The position numbers and the translations under genes were made by a program. From NCBI RefSeq assembly GCF_018271975.1, contig NZ_JAGUCN010000014.1:87607-151606 (forward strand): 64,000 bases of DNA, written 5' to 3'. Shown one piece after another: positions 37,578-47,639 of the stretch. Numbering within the stretch: the stretch's first letter is position 1; every line of letters begins with the position of its first letter. The stretch is from Carboxylicivirga mesophila. Its GTDB lineage: Bacteria; Bacteroidota; Bacteroidia; Bacteroidales; Marinilabiliaceae. The notes beneath the pieces are model-generated. The model was given only the letters and a program-made list of their open reading frames with translations, made no database searches and had not been told where the DNA came from.

Positions 37578-37835
37578 TTAGCCCTTAACATTTACCAAAT
37601 CCCTGATTTCGAAATTCAATTTCTTCGAAAAATCTATCTTCAATGAACCAAACTCCTCATCCATAATAAACTGATAGCCTTCAACCTTTTCACTGGGTAA
37701 TGGCTCTTTGCCCTTATATTTTTTTCGGTATGCTTTTATTTTCTTACAATCGTCACGCTCAATAGCCACTGCACACTCAAGACTTACATTCTCATAAATC
37801 TCGTAATCACTTTTTATGTTTCTTAAAATTCCCAT
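37578..37835 (-). CDS. Hypothetical 85-residue protein
   Basis: Soluble, lysine-rich and mixed alpha/beta (ERDDCKKIKAYRKKYKGK, start of a basic helix). No family recognised. Starts 12 bp after the YiiX-like gene stop and is in the same cluster, which supports it as a gene. Confidence 0.6.
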   Translation of the reverse strand: MGILRNIKSDYEIYENVSLECAVAIERDDCKKIKAYRKKYKGKEPLPSEKVEGYQFIMDEEFGSLKIDFSKKLNFEIRDLVNVKG

Positions 37836-37847
37836 TTCTTTCTTTAA

Positions 37848-38537
37848 TTATTGACTAGTTGAATTGATAATCTGCTGTTTATCTTCTCTTTGCCTCCGGA
37901 GCACCATCCCCAAAAACTCCAATCGTTGATTGGCAGCCATACCATTGGGATTGCAACCCGGCTCACCCTCTGGCACAGCAATCCCAAGCTCATGATAATG
38001 CTTGATCCAGCCCTGATGAAAATCACCGGTCTGCGGATCAATAAAAGTCATGGGGTTGAGTTTAAAGAGTGAATCCGAAACAAAAGCTTCGTAAACAAAC
38101 TCGGAGCAGTAAAAACCCTCATCTTCGAGGATGTAGGAATAATTATATGGCTGCCCCAACTGTTTATTGGCAAACGCCAAAGCATTGCTTACTGACTGAT
38201 TTGGTATGTCTTGAACCCGGTAATGCCCAACAACGACCGAATCTGAATCATTAAGGCAAAAATCTTCGAGCAACTCTTTACAAACGCCTTTCCCCGGAGC
38301 CGCATGCAATACCCAAACCGTATCACTAACTACCTCTACCAAACCCATGTGCGTGTAGTGATGCTCTTTACCGGTTTGTGTCACTGCATCAATGGCCTGG
38401 GATAACGAACTGCTTAAATGTCCTCTAAAAAGGATATCTCCTGATTGATAGTGATTACTTTCTGTTGATTGCTGACAACTCATTAAGACAACTATTTGAG
38501 CAAGAAACAACCTCTTCACCAAACTGTTTATTTCCAT
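37848..38537 (-). CDS. YiiX-like permuted papain-fold cysteine hydrolase lipoprotein
   Basis: 229 residues. Lipobox VLMSC gives C21 as the lipidated residue. The YiiX/NlpC-P60-like permuted fold places the His first (HYTHMGLVE) and the Cys later (GFYCSEFVYEAF). GDILFRGH at the start of the domain is also typical. Members act as amidases or acyl hydrolases in the envelope. The start overlaps the end of the upstream 86-residue gene by 10 bp, so they are cotranscribed. Confidence 0.82.
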   Translation of the reverse strand: MEINSLVKRLFLAQIVVLMSCQQSTESNHYQSGDILFRGHLSSSLSQAIDAVTQTGKEHHYTHMGLVEVVSDTVWVLHAAPGKGVCKELLEDFCLNDSDSVVVGHYRVQDIPNQSVSNALAFANKQLGQPYNYSYILEDEGFYCSEFVYEAFVSDSLFKLNPMTFIDPQTGDFHQGWIKHYHELGIAVPEGEPGCNPNGMAANQRLEFLGMVLRRQREDKQQIINSTSQ

Positions 38538-38788
38538 GTCAGTTTAATTTCAATTGGTTTTGTACTAAAGTCATTCATCATGAAGCGCAAACCTGCAATG
38601 TTTTTAGCCTTTATCTGCGGTAACCATTTTTCGAGTGGTTTTCCCTTTGATTGACCTTGTTCATCCACCACTTCGAGCAACACATCTTTACAATTTTGTC
38701 GCGATACTTCAATCTTTACCAATTTCACCACGGTGGTCAGTTCAACATACTCATTGCGGTTTGTGGCTGATAAGATTACAGTTTCCAT
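38528..38788 (-). CDS. Hypothetical 86-residue protein
   Basis: A small beta-rich protein without signal or membrane segment (TTVVKLVKIEVSRQ, KPIEIKLTWK at the end). Family not recognised. It starts 2 bp after the cupin gene and overlaps the YiiX-like gene by 10 bp, which strongly suggests a real gene in an operon. Confidence 0.6.
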   Translation of the reverse strand: METVILSATNRNEYVELTTVVKLVKIEVSRQNCKDVLLEVVDEQGQSKGKPLEKWLPQIKAKNIAGLRFMMNDFSTKPIEIKLTWK

Positions 38789-38790
38789 GA

Positions 38791-39129
38791 CTACGTATCA
38801 CTTTGTGTTTTATACCTGTCTTTTTGGTTAAATAAGGTCAGATCCTTATAGCCTGCTTTAATTTTTGCCGAGTGCAGTTCTCCTTTGTTGATATAATAGG
38901 TATCCCCCTTTTTCAAAAACAAAACCTGTTTACCGATTGTCAGCTCCATTTCTCCATCCAGTACCACGCCCCATTGTGCTTCGTGCGAATGAAGGGCTAC
39001 TTCCGTATCCGTTTCAAATTCCATAAAAACAAACTGCTGTTCGCCAGCCTGTATTAATCGTGACACCAACCCATCAAGGGGTATTTCGGCTGAAGGGTGC
39101 TTATCAATTATCGGTATCTTTTCAATCAT
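38791..39129 (-). CDS. Cupin-fold protein
   Basis: 112 residues forming a single cupin barrel. Cupin motif 1 is HSHEAQWGVVLDGEMEL with two His and one Glu, and motif 2 is GDTYYINKGELHSA. Metal-dependent role possible, but the reaction is unknown; some such proteins bind small ligands. First gene of the cluster 39129-37145. Confidence 0.85.
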   Translation of the reverse strand: MIEKIPIIDKHPSAEIPLDGLVSRLIQAGEQQFVFMEFETDTEVALHSHEAQWGVVLDGEMELTIGKQVLFLKKGDTYYINKGELHSAKIKAGYKDLTLFNQKDRYKTQSDT

Positions 39130-39207
39130 ATAAGTTTAGTTGCTATTCATAATTAAGTGAACAAAATTAGGACTTTTCCCTGTATAGCACATTGTTGATG
39201 GTATAAA

Positions 39208-40716
39208 TCATTCGATTAGTATCAGGTCAAGCAACACCTTATAGGCATCTTCTCCTACAATCTTAGATTTCATCCAGGCATAGTACACCGATGCATGCAA
39301 ATCTTCCTGTTCAATGGGTATCCAGTCAAAAGCCGTTTCTACTGCTTCGTAAAATTCACTTGTTTCTGCTACTGCAGGATCATCAACTATTTGATTCACC
39401 AACTGCAAAAATACCTTTACACGCTCTATTTGCGGCCGTTTCTCAAATAACTCTTTCTGTCTTAGCAAGCCACGAATCTTGTTAGCTGCAATATCGAACT
39501 TACCTAATTCAAACTGTATGTATATTTCCAGAAATTCCTTTTTTATCACCCACTCAACACCCGCAATTTTGGAACACCAGGCATTACTATGCTCAATACT
39601 CATTAACTCCTGTAGTGCCACTTTGTATTCAGTATTATAGAAATGATAGATAGCTTTGTTTAGCTTCAGGTTTAGCACCTCTTCAGGTTTTAATCGCAAT
39701 TTTTGCATAAAGGCAGCATCAACCATACGAATTGCTTCATTGATATACCCTGTAAAAAAACGTAATGCACAATACAACTGCGTAAAACGGGGTAGCAGAC
39801 GCGTATATTCGCTCCGGGCTACCTTGCGCATTTGTTCTCTTAACTGGTAAATGTAATCGAGTGACAAACTAAACTTCTTATTACGGAAAAGCGTATGGGC
39901 CACCATGTATTGCAGACGGGCAACATAAACTATATCATTGGCCGATGCATTGGGTAACACTTCCATGTTGCGATAAAAATGTAACAAAACAGGCTCAAAC
40001 TCATAATATGCTTTACGTGATTTGGCGGCACTTCGTACGATGGACATCAGGCGATATACCACCGACGGTCTGTTGGAAATAGCCTGTGTGAGTTCAAACT
40101 CCTCCAATGTTTGCTCAATAATATATTGCAAATCAAATGCTTCACCTTGCACTTTGGATTTTTGTAAATGATGCTGAATCACCTTATAAGCTGTATCAAT
40201 CTTGTCATCTTCAATGGCCAGACGCAGGTAACGCTTCTTTTTGGACAAAACCACATCAATTCGCTCATTAAGCTTATCCAGAGGCATTTCCAATTGAAGT
40301 CGACAAATCTGATTGGCCAATGCATACTGCTCATTATTCACAGCCAGCTGCTCCGCTTTCTTTAACTTCTTCCAGGCGAGATGAACGATGTCAAACTCCT
40401 TGAGATAACGGGCCATAGCCACTTGTGCCGAAACCTGTGCTTCAGCCGTATAATCATTGCGCAACTGCTTAAAGTATATGAAGTCCGTCAAATGCTTCAT
40501 TAGCTTTTTACGCAAAGCATGATAAGCCACCTGATTGCCACCCGGATAGAGTCGTCTAACAGCATCTTCGGAGCTCAACTCGCCTTCTTTATACAACAAC
40601 CAGAATAGATCCAAATCTTTTCGATTCGTCTTCTGCTTTTGACGATTTATGAATGAAGCAAATTCACTGACTTCCGGTTTTGAAAGGGTATTTATGACAT
40701 CAACAAGGGCATCCAT
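39208..40716 (-). CDS. Large all-helical repeat protein, unknown function
   Basis: 502 residues, no signal peptide. Regular helical hairpins are visible through much of the sequence (for example AWKKLKKAEQLAVNNEQYAL, RYLRLAIEDDKIDTAYKVI), suggesting a TPR-like solenoid. The N-terminus (LSKPEVSEFASFINRQ) looks like a small helical domain. Similar proteins of about 500 residues are seen in Bacteroidota, from memory, without known function. Cytoplasmic, monocistronic. Confidence 0.65.
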   Translation of the reverse strand: MDALVDVINTLSKPEVSEFASFINRQKQKTNRKDLDLFWLLYKEGELSSEDAVRRLYPGGNQVAYHALRKKLMKHLTDFIYFKQLRNDYTAEAQVSAQVAMARYLKEFDIVHLAWKKLKKAEQLAVNNEQYALANQICRLQLEMPLDKLNERIDVVLSKKKRYLRLAIEDDKIDTAYKVIQHHLQKSKVQGEAFDLQYIIEQTLEEFELTQAISNRPSVVYRLMSIVRSAAKSRKAYYEFEPVLLHFYRNMEVLPNASANDIVYVARLQYMVAHTLFRNKKFSLSLDYIYQLREQMRKVARSEYTRLLPRFTQLYCALRFFTGYINEAIRMVDAAFMQKLRLKPEEVLNLKLNKAIYHFYNTEYKVALQELMSIEHSNAWCSKIAGVEWVIKKEFLEIYIQFELGKFDIAANKIRGLLRQKELFEKRPQIERVKVFLQLVNQIVDDPAVAETSEFYEAVETAFDWIPIEQEDLHASVYYAWMKSKIVGEDAYKVLLDLILIE

Positions 40717-40891
40717 AGCATTATTTAAAGTCCTTTATTCAAACACTAAGTTACTTAATTTATTATCTTAATCACACTAAATAAACATTTTTAAAAGTCC
40801 TTTTTTATCAATTTATGGTTTGCTTTAGACTCTGACTGTGCCGTAAGTTTACACCGTGAACAAATTAAAGTATAACCCAAATTTGACGATC

Positions 40892-42481
40892 ATGATTGAA
40901 TTAATTAAGAAACATTGGATAACCACATTGGGCATTCTGTTCTTGTTTTCATCATTCACCTACTTTTTAAAAATTGTATTTGAAAACAATTGGTTTCCTG
41001 CAGAATTAAGAGTTCTTTCCGGCTTTACCATTGGCTTAACCCTGCTGTTTGCCGGATTCAGCTATTACCGTAAGAGCCAGTTAAACACCTGTCAGCTGTT
41101 GGCCGGAACCGGCATGAGCGTTGTCTATGCCACATTCTCTTATGTTGCATTCAGCACCAGCCTTAACTGGCCTTACAACATCACGTTTATTTCCGTGCTC
41201 AGCCTGACAGCACTCACCACCTTTATGAGTTACCGCTACGACCTGAGAGGCCTTATATTCATCAGCATCATGGGCGGTTTACTGTCGCCACTGTTTATGA
41301 AGGCAGAGCCTCATCACGACTGGTTGTTGTTTGCCTACGTGTTAATCCTCAACGTCGGTGCTCTGTATGTCAGCATATCTAAGCGTTGGATTGAATTACG
41401 CGCCATGGCATTCGCCATTACGGTACTCATCTACGCCACCTACTTTATTTATTTCGATCCATTGACATGGGGACGACCATTCTTTTATGCGGCATCACTT
41501 TTTGCTACCTATATGGGCGGCATTATTTTCGCCTCGTATTACGAAAAAGATCGCTTCACCGGATCGAATCTTTACCTGAGCCTTATTAATGCCATGCTGT
41601 TTATCTTTTGGTCGATATACATTCTGGGAAGCTTCGAGATTACATTCACAATTCCATTGTTAATTGTTGGGCTAGGCTTCATGGCAACTTCGGCATTTAT
41701 CTATTATCTATCGGATAAAAAGCCATTCCCTGCCATTATTTACACATGCCTGGGCTTGCTGCTGTTTGCTATTTCCGCATCCAACATCCAGCCAATGAGT
41801 ATTTATGGCCTTGAGTATGTATTCACCACCTTACTGTGGTTACTGGTAGTTACCAGCACCTATTCGATTGGTCGGTTCACCAAAACATTTGAATTGATTT
41901 ATGTGAGTTATGCGGCATGGCTAATGCTTATTATCTATTGGTTTACTGTTGCCTGGGATGTACAATGGATAGAATTGTTTGGTGTAAAATACCTGCCATT
42001 TTTTAATGCTGGTGCTCTTACCTGGATGGCTTTGGCGGCCTTTGGCTTTTATGGTTCAAAGGTTGAGCAGGTAAAAAGTCCCAACCTGAGTACTATGATG
42101 GCTATAGCTGCCAATATCATTGTTGCCGGTTTGATTACTATTCAGATTAAAAATCTTTGGATAGCCTACGACATCACTTTTATGAGTCGTTCTTTAGCAA
42201 TTTCCTTTTCTTACATCATTTATGCTCTGTTTATTTTTGCATGGGGAGCACATACGAGGGCAGCCGCCTTCAGAGTTATGGGCTCACTGGTATTAATCAT
42301 CACGACAGCAAAGGTGTTTTTCTGGGATATATCAGGAGATGCCAGCATCAGCAAAATGTTGTTTCTTTCCATCATTGGCCTGCTGACTTTAGGTATTGCC
42401 CGCATCAACAAATACTGGCTTGATAAAGAGAAAGCTGAAGCGGAGGCTAACAAACAGCCAATCACACCTGAACACGACTAG
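40892..42481 (+). CDS. DUF2339 multi-pass membrane protein
   Basis: 529 residues from the ATG at 40892; a GTG at 40856 would add 12 residues. About 15 membrane helices. The opening HWITTLGILFLFSSFTYFL and LLAGTGMSVVYATFSYVAF plus the SIMGGLLSPLF segment fit DUF2339, a family of large membrane proteins of unknown role. Its stop lies about 100 bp before the LplT-like MFS start, so cotranscription is possible. Confidence 0.75.
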   Translation: MIELIKKHWITTLGILFLFSSFTYFLKIVFENNWFPAELRVLSGFTIGLTLLFAGFSYYRKSQLNTCQLLAGTGMSVVYATFSYVAFSTSLNWPYNITFISVLSLTALTTFMSYRYDLRGLIFISIMGGLLSPLFMKAEPHHDWLLFAYVLILNVGALYVSISKRWIELRAMAFAITVLIYATYFIYFDPLTWGRPFFYAASLFATYMGGIIFASYYEKDRFTGSNLYLSLINAMLFIFWSIYILGSFEITFTIPLLIVGLGFMATSAFIYYLSDKKPFPAIIYTCLGLLLFAISASNIQPMSIYGLEYVFTTLLWLLVVTSTYSIGRFTKTFELIYVSYAAWLMLIIYWFTVAWDVQWIELFGVKYLPFFNAGALTWMALAAFGFYGSKVEQVKSPNLSTMMAIAANIIVAGLITIQIKNLWIAYDITFMSRSLAISFSYIIYALFIFAWGAHTRAAAFRVMGSLVLIITTAKVFFWDISGDASISKMLFLSIIGLLTLGIARINKYWLDKEKAEAEANKQPITPEHD

Positions 42482-42584
42482 GCTGCTTTATATTCAGCCA
42501 TTACGTGAAGATAAAGTTTGCATCGTTTATATTTGCAGGGGTAAGTCACATTATTGTACTTACCCCTTAATTAAACCATTTGCT

Positions 42585-43826
42585 ATGAATAAATCAGTCA
42601 AAACAAGCTGGCTCCCTCTTTTCATCACCAACTTTTTAGGTGTACTGAACGATAACTACCTTAAATACCTGGTATTTTTCATCTCCACCACGTGGATGAT
42701 GAAAGATCAGGAGTCCATCGTCATCATGCTGGCATCAGCCTTGTTTGTACTTCCATATATAGCTTTTTCGCCTATTGCCGGCAAGCTGGCACGCGATCAT
42801 TCTAAAGCCAAAATTATCCAACGGGCAAAACTGTATGAAATACCAATCATGGCCATTGCATCAGTCGGTTTCATCCTTCAGAGTGTAACCATCACCATGT
42901 TTGCCATTTTTCTGATGGGCTTGCAAAGTTGCTTATTCTCACCGGCCAAATACGGCATCATTCGTGATATTGGTGGTAAAGAAGGGATTCCATTCGGTAC
43001 CGGTGCTATGGAAATGCTTACGTTTATGGGTGTACTTATTGGAACATACATAGCCGGTGTCACATCTGACATCAGCCTGATTGAGTCCTTATCGACATAC
43101 AGAACCCTCATCGTATGTGCTGCCCTTATTTTCTTTGCTTTATTAGGTTGGCTTTTCAGCTTAAAAATCGCTCCAAAAGAAACGGTACCTGATGATGAAG
43201 ATGAAACAACGCTCAATCCGATTCTTTTCCTCATTCGATCTTATAAATGGAGCAAGCAGATTAAGGGTTTGAATATTGTCATTATTGGTCTGGCTACTTT
43301 TTGGGCCATTGGTTCTTTACTGCAGATGAACATCACAGTGCACTGCCGTAATGTGCTTCAACTATCAGATACCGCCACCAGCACCATTATGGCATTGGTA
43401 GCCGTTGGCATTGGAGCTGGTTGCTACATGACTGGTGTTATCTCCAACAAGAAGCTGAAGATGTACCTGGTACCGATTGGCGGAACAGGCATGTTACTGT
43501 GTGTTTCCACCATCTTCATCGTCAACCCTTCTACCATATTGTTCACTGTTTTAATTGTTTTGACAGCCTTTTTTGCCGGTATCTTTAAAATACCTTTAAA
43601 TTCGTTTATTCAGGATCGCGTGCACGGGCGTAAGCTGGGACTAATACTTGCTTATAACAACCTAATGCTGTTTACCTTTATCCTGTTATCAGCAGGTATT
43701 TTTGGATTGGTTGAAACAATGGCCAACTCACTTATGGTGTTTGCAGCCGTTGCAGTTATTACGCTTATCATCACAATTGTCGCATGGCTGCGTATTCCAG
43801 GTGCCAACAAACTGAAGGCATTGTAG
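42585..43826 (+). CDS. LplT-like MFS transporter
   Basis: The frame extends upstream to 42396 across the DUF2339 3' end, but ATG 42585 fits the family (MNKSVKTSWLPLFITNFLG). 413 residues and 12 helices. The start FLGVLNDNYLKYLVFF, FSPIAGKLARDHSKAK and FSPAKYGIIRDIGGKEGI match the lysophospholipid transporter LplT. Its neighbour is an Aas-like acyltransferase/ligase, the usual partner. It likely flips lysophospholipids inward across the inner membrane for re-acylation. Confidence 0.85.
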   Translation: MNKSVKTSWLPLFITNFLGVLNDNYLKYLVFFISTTWMMKDQESIVIMLASALFVLPYIAFSPIAGKLARDHSKAKIIQRAKLYEIPIMAIASVGFILQSVTITMFAIFLMGLQSCLFSPAKYGIIRDIGGKEGIPFGTGAMEMLTFMGVLIGTYIAGVTSDISLIESLSTYRTLIVCAALIFFALLGWLFSLKIAPKETVPDDEDETTLNPILFLIRSYKWSKQIKGLNIVIIGLATFWAIGSLLQMNITVHCRNVLQLSDTATSTIMALVAVGIGAGCYMTGVISNKKLKMYLVPIGGTGMLLCVSTIFIVNPSTILFTVLIVLTAFFAGIFKIPLNSFIQDRVHGRKLGLILAYNNLMLFTFILLSAGIFGLVETMANSLMVFAAVAVITLIITIVAWLRIPGANKLKAL

Positions 43827-43840
43827 TTGTTAAACAAAGG

Positions 43841-43861
43841 TCGGAAGACGGAAGACAGAAG
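43841..43861. repeat. Three tandem heptamers
   Basis: TCGGAAG, ACGGAAG, ACAGAAG in register between the LplT-like and Aas-like genes. Same 7-nt period as the arrays at 18241 and 59776, but a different sequence. Confidence 0.55.
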
Positions 43862-43931
43862 ATCATAACAACTACACAACGTTATATAAGACCAGATATA
43901 CAAACATTTGACTAGCATTAATTTCATAAGC

Positions 43932-46610
43932 ATGAAACAACATCATCCAATCATAATAGGCATAGCCAAAGTACTGTTTGCCCTCCTGCGTTTTATACTT
44001 GGAGCTCGATACAAAGTAAACGTAAAGGGGTGGGAAACGCTAAACAGCCAATCAGCCAAACTGATTCTGCCGAATCACCAGGCCATTATGGATCCCATTC
44101 TGCTGTTTGCCTATTTGTACAAATACACAACAGCAGTACCCGTAATGCTGGCCTCCTACTTTGATATCCCTGTTGCCAAATGGCTGTTCAAAGCATGGGG
44201 AGCTGTACGTGTAAGTGACCTCGAAGGCGGCAGCCGCAACACCAATGTGTTGGAACAAATTGTATCATCGGTTGACAAAGGACTGATGATGAACAAAAAT
44301 ATCGTTCTATACCCCAGTGGTAAGATTGCAGCCCAGGGCTACGAACGCATTATCAATAAACAAAGCGCACAATTAAGCGTTCAAAATATGCCGGATGGTG
44401 CAGAAGTAATAGCCGTTCGCATTTCAGGACTGTGGGGCAGCCGCTGGTCAAAGGCATGGATGGGCCAATCTCCTTCGTTCTTCCCTACTCTGTTTAAATC
44501 AGTTGGGCTTGTGTTGTCAAACCTGCTGTTTTTTATGCCTCGAAGAACGATTAATATTGAATTCGTTAATGTTACTGCTGAATCAAGAGCCAAAAGTCGT
44601 GAGGGTAAAGCGGAGTTTAACCGTTACCTGGAGAGTATTTATAATATAAAAGGAGAAGAAGCAGTATCCTACATCCGCTATCACTTCATAGCACCTCCAG
44701 TAAAAAGAGAACTGCCAGAAAAGATTGCAGGTTCAGATAAAGTATTAAAAAAACAATCATCAGCATCCAATGTAACAATACCTAGTGCTGTTTTTTCAAA
44801 GGTACAAGCCTGTATAGCATCCATCCTGGAAATAGATGCACAGACCATTCAGCAAAAAAGCTACTTACAATTGGATTTAGGCGCAGACTCGCTTAATATT
44901 GTGGAAATCATATCTGAGGTGGAGAATCAGTTTCCTAGCTTCTCGGCTCCTCAAATCAATGACATAAAGACCATTGAAGATTTATGCCTGGTAGCAATGG
45001 GGCAATTTAAAAGTGAGAGTGATCTGAAACCTTCCACACTGCAGCGTCCTCTTAGCGAAGTAAAGCGACTGACTATTAGCAATAACGGCACCATACTTCA
45101 GCAGTTCATCAACGCCTTTTCCAAACATGGAAATGATCCGTTTTGCTACGATGCCATGCTTGGCTCCACAACCCGTAAAGAGTTCTTTTTAAAGGCATGC
45201 GTAGTGGCCGAGTTGCTCAAAAAAGAAATCAAAGAGGACCACGTGGGTATTTTACTGCCCGCCTTACAAAGTACTACCCTGTTGATTGCTGCCTCTTACC
45301 TGGCCGGTAAAATACCGGTAATGCTTAACTGGACAGTTGGTAAGAAAGTACTTCTGCACTGCCTGACAACGACAGGCGTTCAGACTATACTTTCAGCGGG
45401 AGCATTTGTTGATAAGATTGATGAACAGCTTCCTGAGGAAATAAAGAATAAGATCATTCTACTCGAAAAGAAAGTACCTCAGATATCACTAATTACGAAG
45501 CTTAAAGGAGCCCTAAATGCTAAATTCCCACAGCTTTTGATTAATACTAAAAACAAACCGGACACCGCGGTTATCCTCTTTACATCGGGTAGCGAGGCCC
45601 TGCCCAAAGCGGTGCCATTATCACACACCAATATCGTCAGCAATCTATCAGCAGCATTCCAGCTGGTTGACATCGATAATAACCAGGTATTTCTATCGTT
45701 TCTGCCACCATTTCACAGCTTTGGCTTTACAGTACTCAACATTATGCCGTTGCTTACAGCTATAAAAGTGGGCTATACACCCAACCCAACTGATTCGCGC
45801 GAAGTACTGCGCATTCTGAAACACATCAAAGCCAATGTATTGGTTGGCACACCCGGCTTCCTGAAGCTTTTACTGGCTGAGGGCACCAGTGCTGCCTATG
45901 CATTTAAATCGGTGAAATTTGCTATATCAGGTGCCGAAGCTATGCCCGTATCCTTAAAAGAACATTTTGAAGCAGTCACCGATAGCGGACTCATCCTCGA
46001 AGGGTATGGTATTACTGAATGTTCTCCCGTGCTAACGCTAAATCCCCAGGTCAAACAAAAACTCAATAGCGTTGGCCGGTTTCTGCCAGGCATTGAAGCT
46101 AAGATCCTGAATTTAGAAACCAACGAAGCGCTGCCTGCCGGGCAATCAGGAATGATATATGTAAGCGGCCCAAATGTGTTTGATGGCTATTTGAACCAAC
46201 CGGAACTGCATCCGTTTGAGACCATTGATGGGAAATGCTATTACAAAACAGGCGACCTGGGATATATGGATGAGGAAGGTTACCTGTTTATTACAGGGCG
46301 TCTCAAGCGGTTTATAAAAATTGCCGGTGAGATGATAAGCCTGCCATTCATCGAAAAAATACTGCTCGACAAATACGGACGAGATGATGAACAAGTATTG
46401 GCAGTGGAGGGCAGCGACAAGAGCCAGCCACCGCGCATCGCATTATTTACAAAAGATAACATTGACCTGAAAGAAGCCAATGAGCATTTACTCCAAAATG
46501 GGGTGGCTCCCATTGCGAAACTTCGCGAAGTTATCAGCATTGATGAGATACCTGTATTGGGCACCGGCAAAACCGATTACAAGGTGCTTAAGGCAATGCT
46601 TGAAGCATAA
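43932..46610 (+). CDS. PlsC-ACP-acyl ligase fusion (Aas-like phospholipid acyltransferase)
   Basis: 892 residues from ATG 43932. The N-terminal acyltransferase has the HX4D motif H49...D54 (NHQAIMD) and a YPSGK motif near 127-131. An acyl carrier protein domain at about 286-357 carries S320 in [11 protein letters not shown] as the phosphopantetheine site. From about 380 an AMP-binding acyl ligase follows, with TSGSEALPK (551-559), [10 protein letters not shown] and [15 protein letters not shown]. coli Aas has only the acyltransferase and ligase and uses free ACP; here the carrier is built in. It should load fatty acids onto its own ACP and re-acylate lysophospholipids imported by the adjacent LplT-like protein. 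Confidence 0.9.
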   Translation: MKQHHPIIIGIAKVLFALLRFILGARYKVNVKGWETLNSQSAKLILPNHQAIMDPILLFAYLYKYTTAVPVMLASYFDIPVAKWLFKAWGAVRVSDLEGGSRNTNVLEQIVSSVDKGLMMNKNIVLYPSGKIAAQGYERIINKQSAQLSVQNMPDGAEVIAVRISGLWGSRWSKAWMGQSPSFFPTLFKSVGLVLSNLLFFMPRRTINIEFVNVTAESRAKSREGKAEFNRYLESIYNIKGEEAVSYIRYHFIAPPVKRELPEKIAGSDKVLKKQSSASNVTIPSAVFSKVQACIASILEIDAQTIQQKSYLQLDLGADSLNIVEIISEVENQFPSFSAPQINDIKTIEDLCLVAMGQFKSESDLKPSTLQRPLSEVKRLTISNNGTILQQFINAFSKHGNDPFCYDAMLGSTTRKEFFLKACVVAELLKKEIKEDHVGILLPALQSTTLLIAASYLAGKIPVMLNWTVGKKVLLHCLTTTGVQTILSAGAFVDKIDEQLPEEIKNKIILLEKKVPQISLITKLKGALNAKFPQLLINTKNKPDTAVILFTSGSEALPKAVPLSHTNIVSNLSAAFQLVDIDNNQVFLSFLPPFHSFGFTVLNIMPLLTAIKVGYTPNPTDSREVLRILKHIKANVLVGTPGFLKLLLAEGTSAAYAFKSVKFAISGAEAMPVSLKEHFEAVTDSGLILEGYGITECSPVLTLNPQVKQKLNSVGRFLPGIEAKILNLETNEALPAGQSGMIYVSGPNVFDGYLNQPELHPFETIDGKCYYKTGDLGYMDEEGYLFITGRLKRFIKIAGEMISLPFIEKILLDKYGRDDEQVLAVEGSDKSQPPRIALFTKDNIDLKEANEHLLQNGVAPIAKLREVISIDEIPVLGTGKTDYKVLKAMLEA

Positions 46611-46623
46611 AAAAGCAAAATAG

Positions 46624-46631
46624 TATCTTTG
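46624..46631 (+). promoter_or_regulatory. -7 box of the kinase/phosphatase operon
   Basis: TATCTTTG, exact TAnnTTTG match, 31 bp before the ATG at 46655. Confidence 0.6.
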
Positions 46632-46654
46632 CGCCTCAATTATCAAGGGCAGAC

Positions 46655-47638
46655 ATGAATCAACAGTTGACAGACATTATATTACAAGCCACCGGTGCAC
46701 AAGGTATTATCCATACCGAAATCATCCAGAACCTATGGAGCGGCTATGGCCAGATAATAAGAGTAAAGCTGCAAGGAGGTGAACACAATAGCGTTGTGGT
46801 GAAGCACGTTAAACTACCGGATACCAATAAGCATCCAAGAGGCTGGAATACAAACCTCTCACATCAGCGCAAATTGAAATCCTATAAAGTAGAAACAGCC
46901 TGGTATGAATTCTGGAATAGGGATTGTGACGATAATTGCCGTACACCTCACATCCTGGCGTTAAATCACGTTGGCGAAGAAGTAGTAATGGTAATGGAGG
47001 ACTTAAATGCGTCAGGTTTCTCCAGGCGAATGAATAGTGTTAGTCAGACAGAAATCAAAACCTGCTTACGTTGGCTGGCAAATTTCCATGCTTCATTCTT
47101 ACAACTAGCACCTGATAAACTATGGGAAGTAGGTACATACTGGCATTTGGATACCCGCCCGGATGAACTGAACGTCATGGATGATACCAGGCTGAAAGCT
47201 GCAGCACCGGCTATCGACCAGTTACTGAACAACTGCCAATATCAGACATTTGTGCATGGCGACGCGAAGCTGGCTAACTTCTGCTTTTCCGAAGATGGCA
47301 AGAGAGTAGCTGCGGTAGATTTTCAATATGTGGGAGGTGGTTGTGGCATGAAGGATGTTGCCTATTTTGTTGGTAGTTGTTTGTATGAGGATGATTGCGA
47401 AAGCATGGAGAAACAGATTCTTGACTCCTACTTCGATGCTTTAAGAACTGCTGTATCCGAAAAACATACGGATTTTGACTTCGAAGAACTTGAACAGGAA
47501 TGGCGTGAGCTATACCCGGTTGCCTGGACCGATTTTCACCGCTTCCTAAAAGGCTGGAGCCCCGATCACTGGAAAATTAACAGCTATAGCGAGCGCCTGG
47601 CCCGCGAAGTGATGACGCAATTAAACAAAGCCCAATAA
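46655..47638 (+). CDS. Choline/ecdysteroid kinase-like phosphotransferase
   Basis: 327 residues with a protein-kinase-like (APH/EcKinase) fold. The catalytic loop is [13 protein letters not shown] with catalytic Asp and Asn, and the Mg-binding site is VDFQYVGGG. The N-lobe has the nucleotide-binding VVKHVKLP and MEDLNASGF. Such enzymes phosphorylate small hydroxyl compounds (choline, ecdysteroids, antibiotics). It is followed by an inositol-phosphatase-type enzyme one base after its stop, so the two products work in the same process or on related phosphates. Substrate unknown. Confidence 0.8.
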   Translation: MNQQLTDIILQATGAQGIIHTEIIQNLWSGYGQIIRVKLQGGEHNSVVVKHVKLPDTNKHPRGWNTNLSHQRKLKSYKVETAWYEFWNRDCDDNCRTPHILALNHVGEEVVMVMEDLNASGFSRRMNSVSQTEIKTCLRWLANFHASFLQLAPDKLWEVGTYWHLDTRPDELNVMDDTRLKAAAPAIDQLLNNCQYQTFVHGDAKLANFCFSEDGKRVAAVDFQYVGGGCGMKDVAYFVGSCLYEDDCESMEKQILDSYFDALRTAVSEKHTDFDFEELEQEWRELYPVAWTDFHRFLKGWSPDHWKINSYSERLAREVMTQLNKAQ

Positions 47639-47639
47639 G

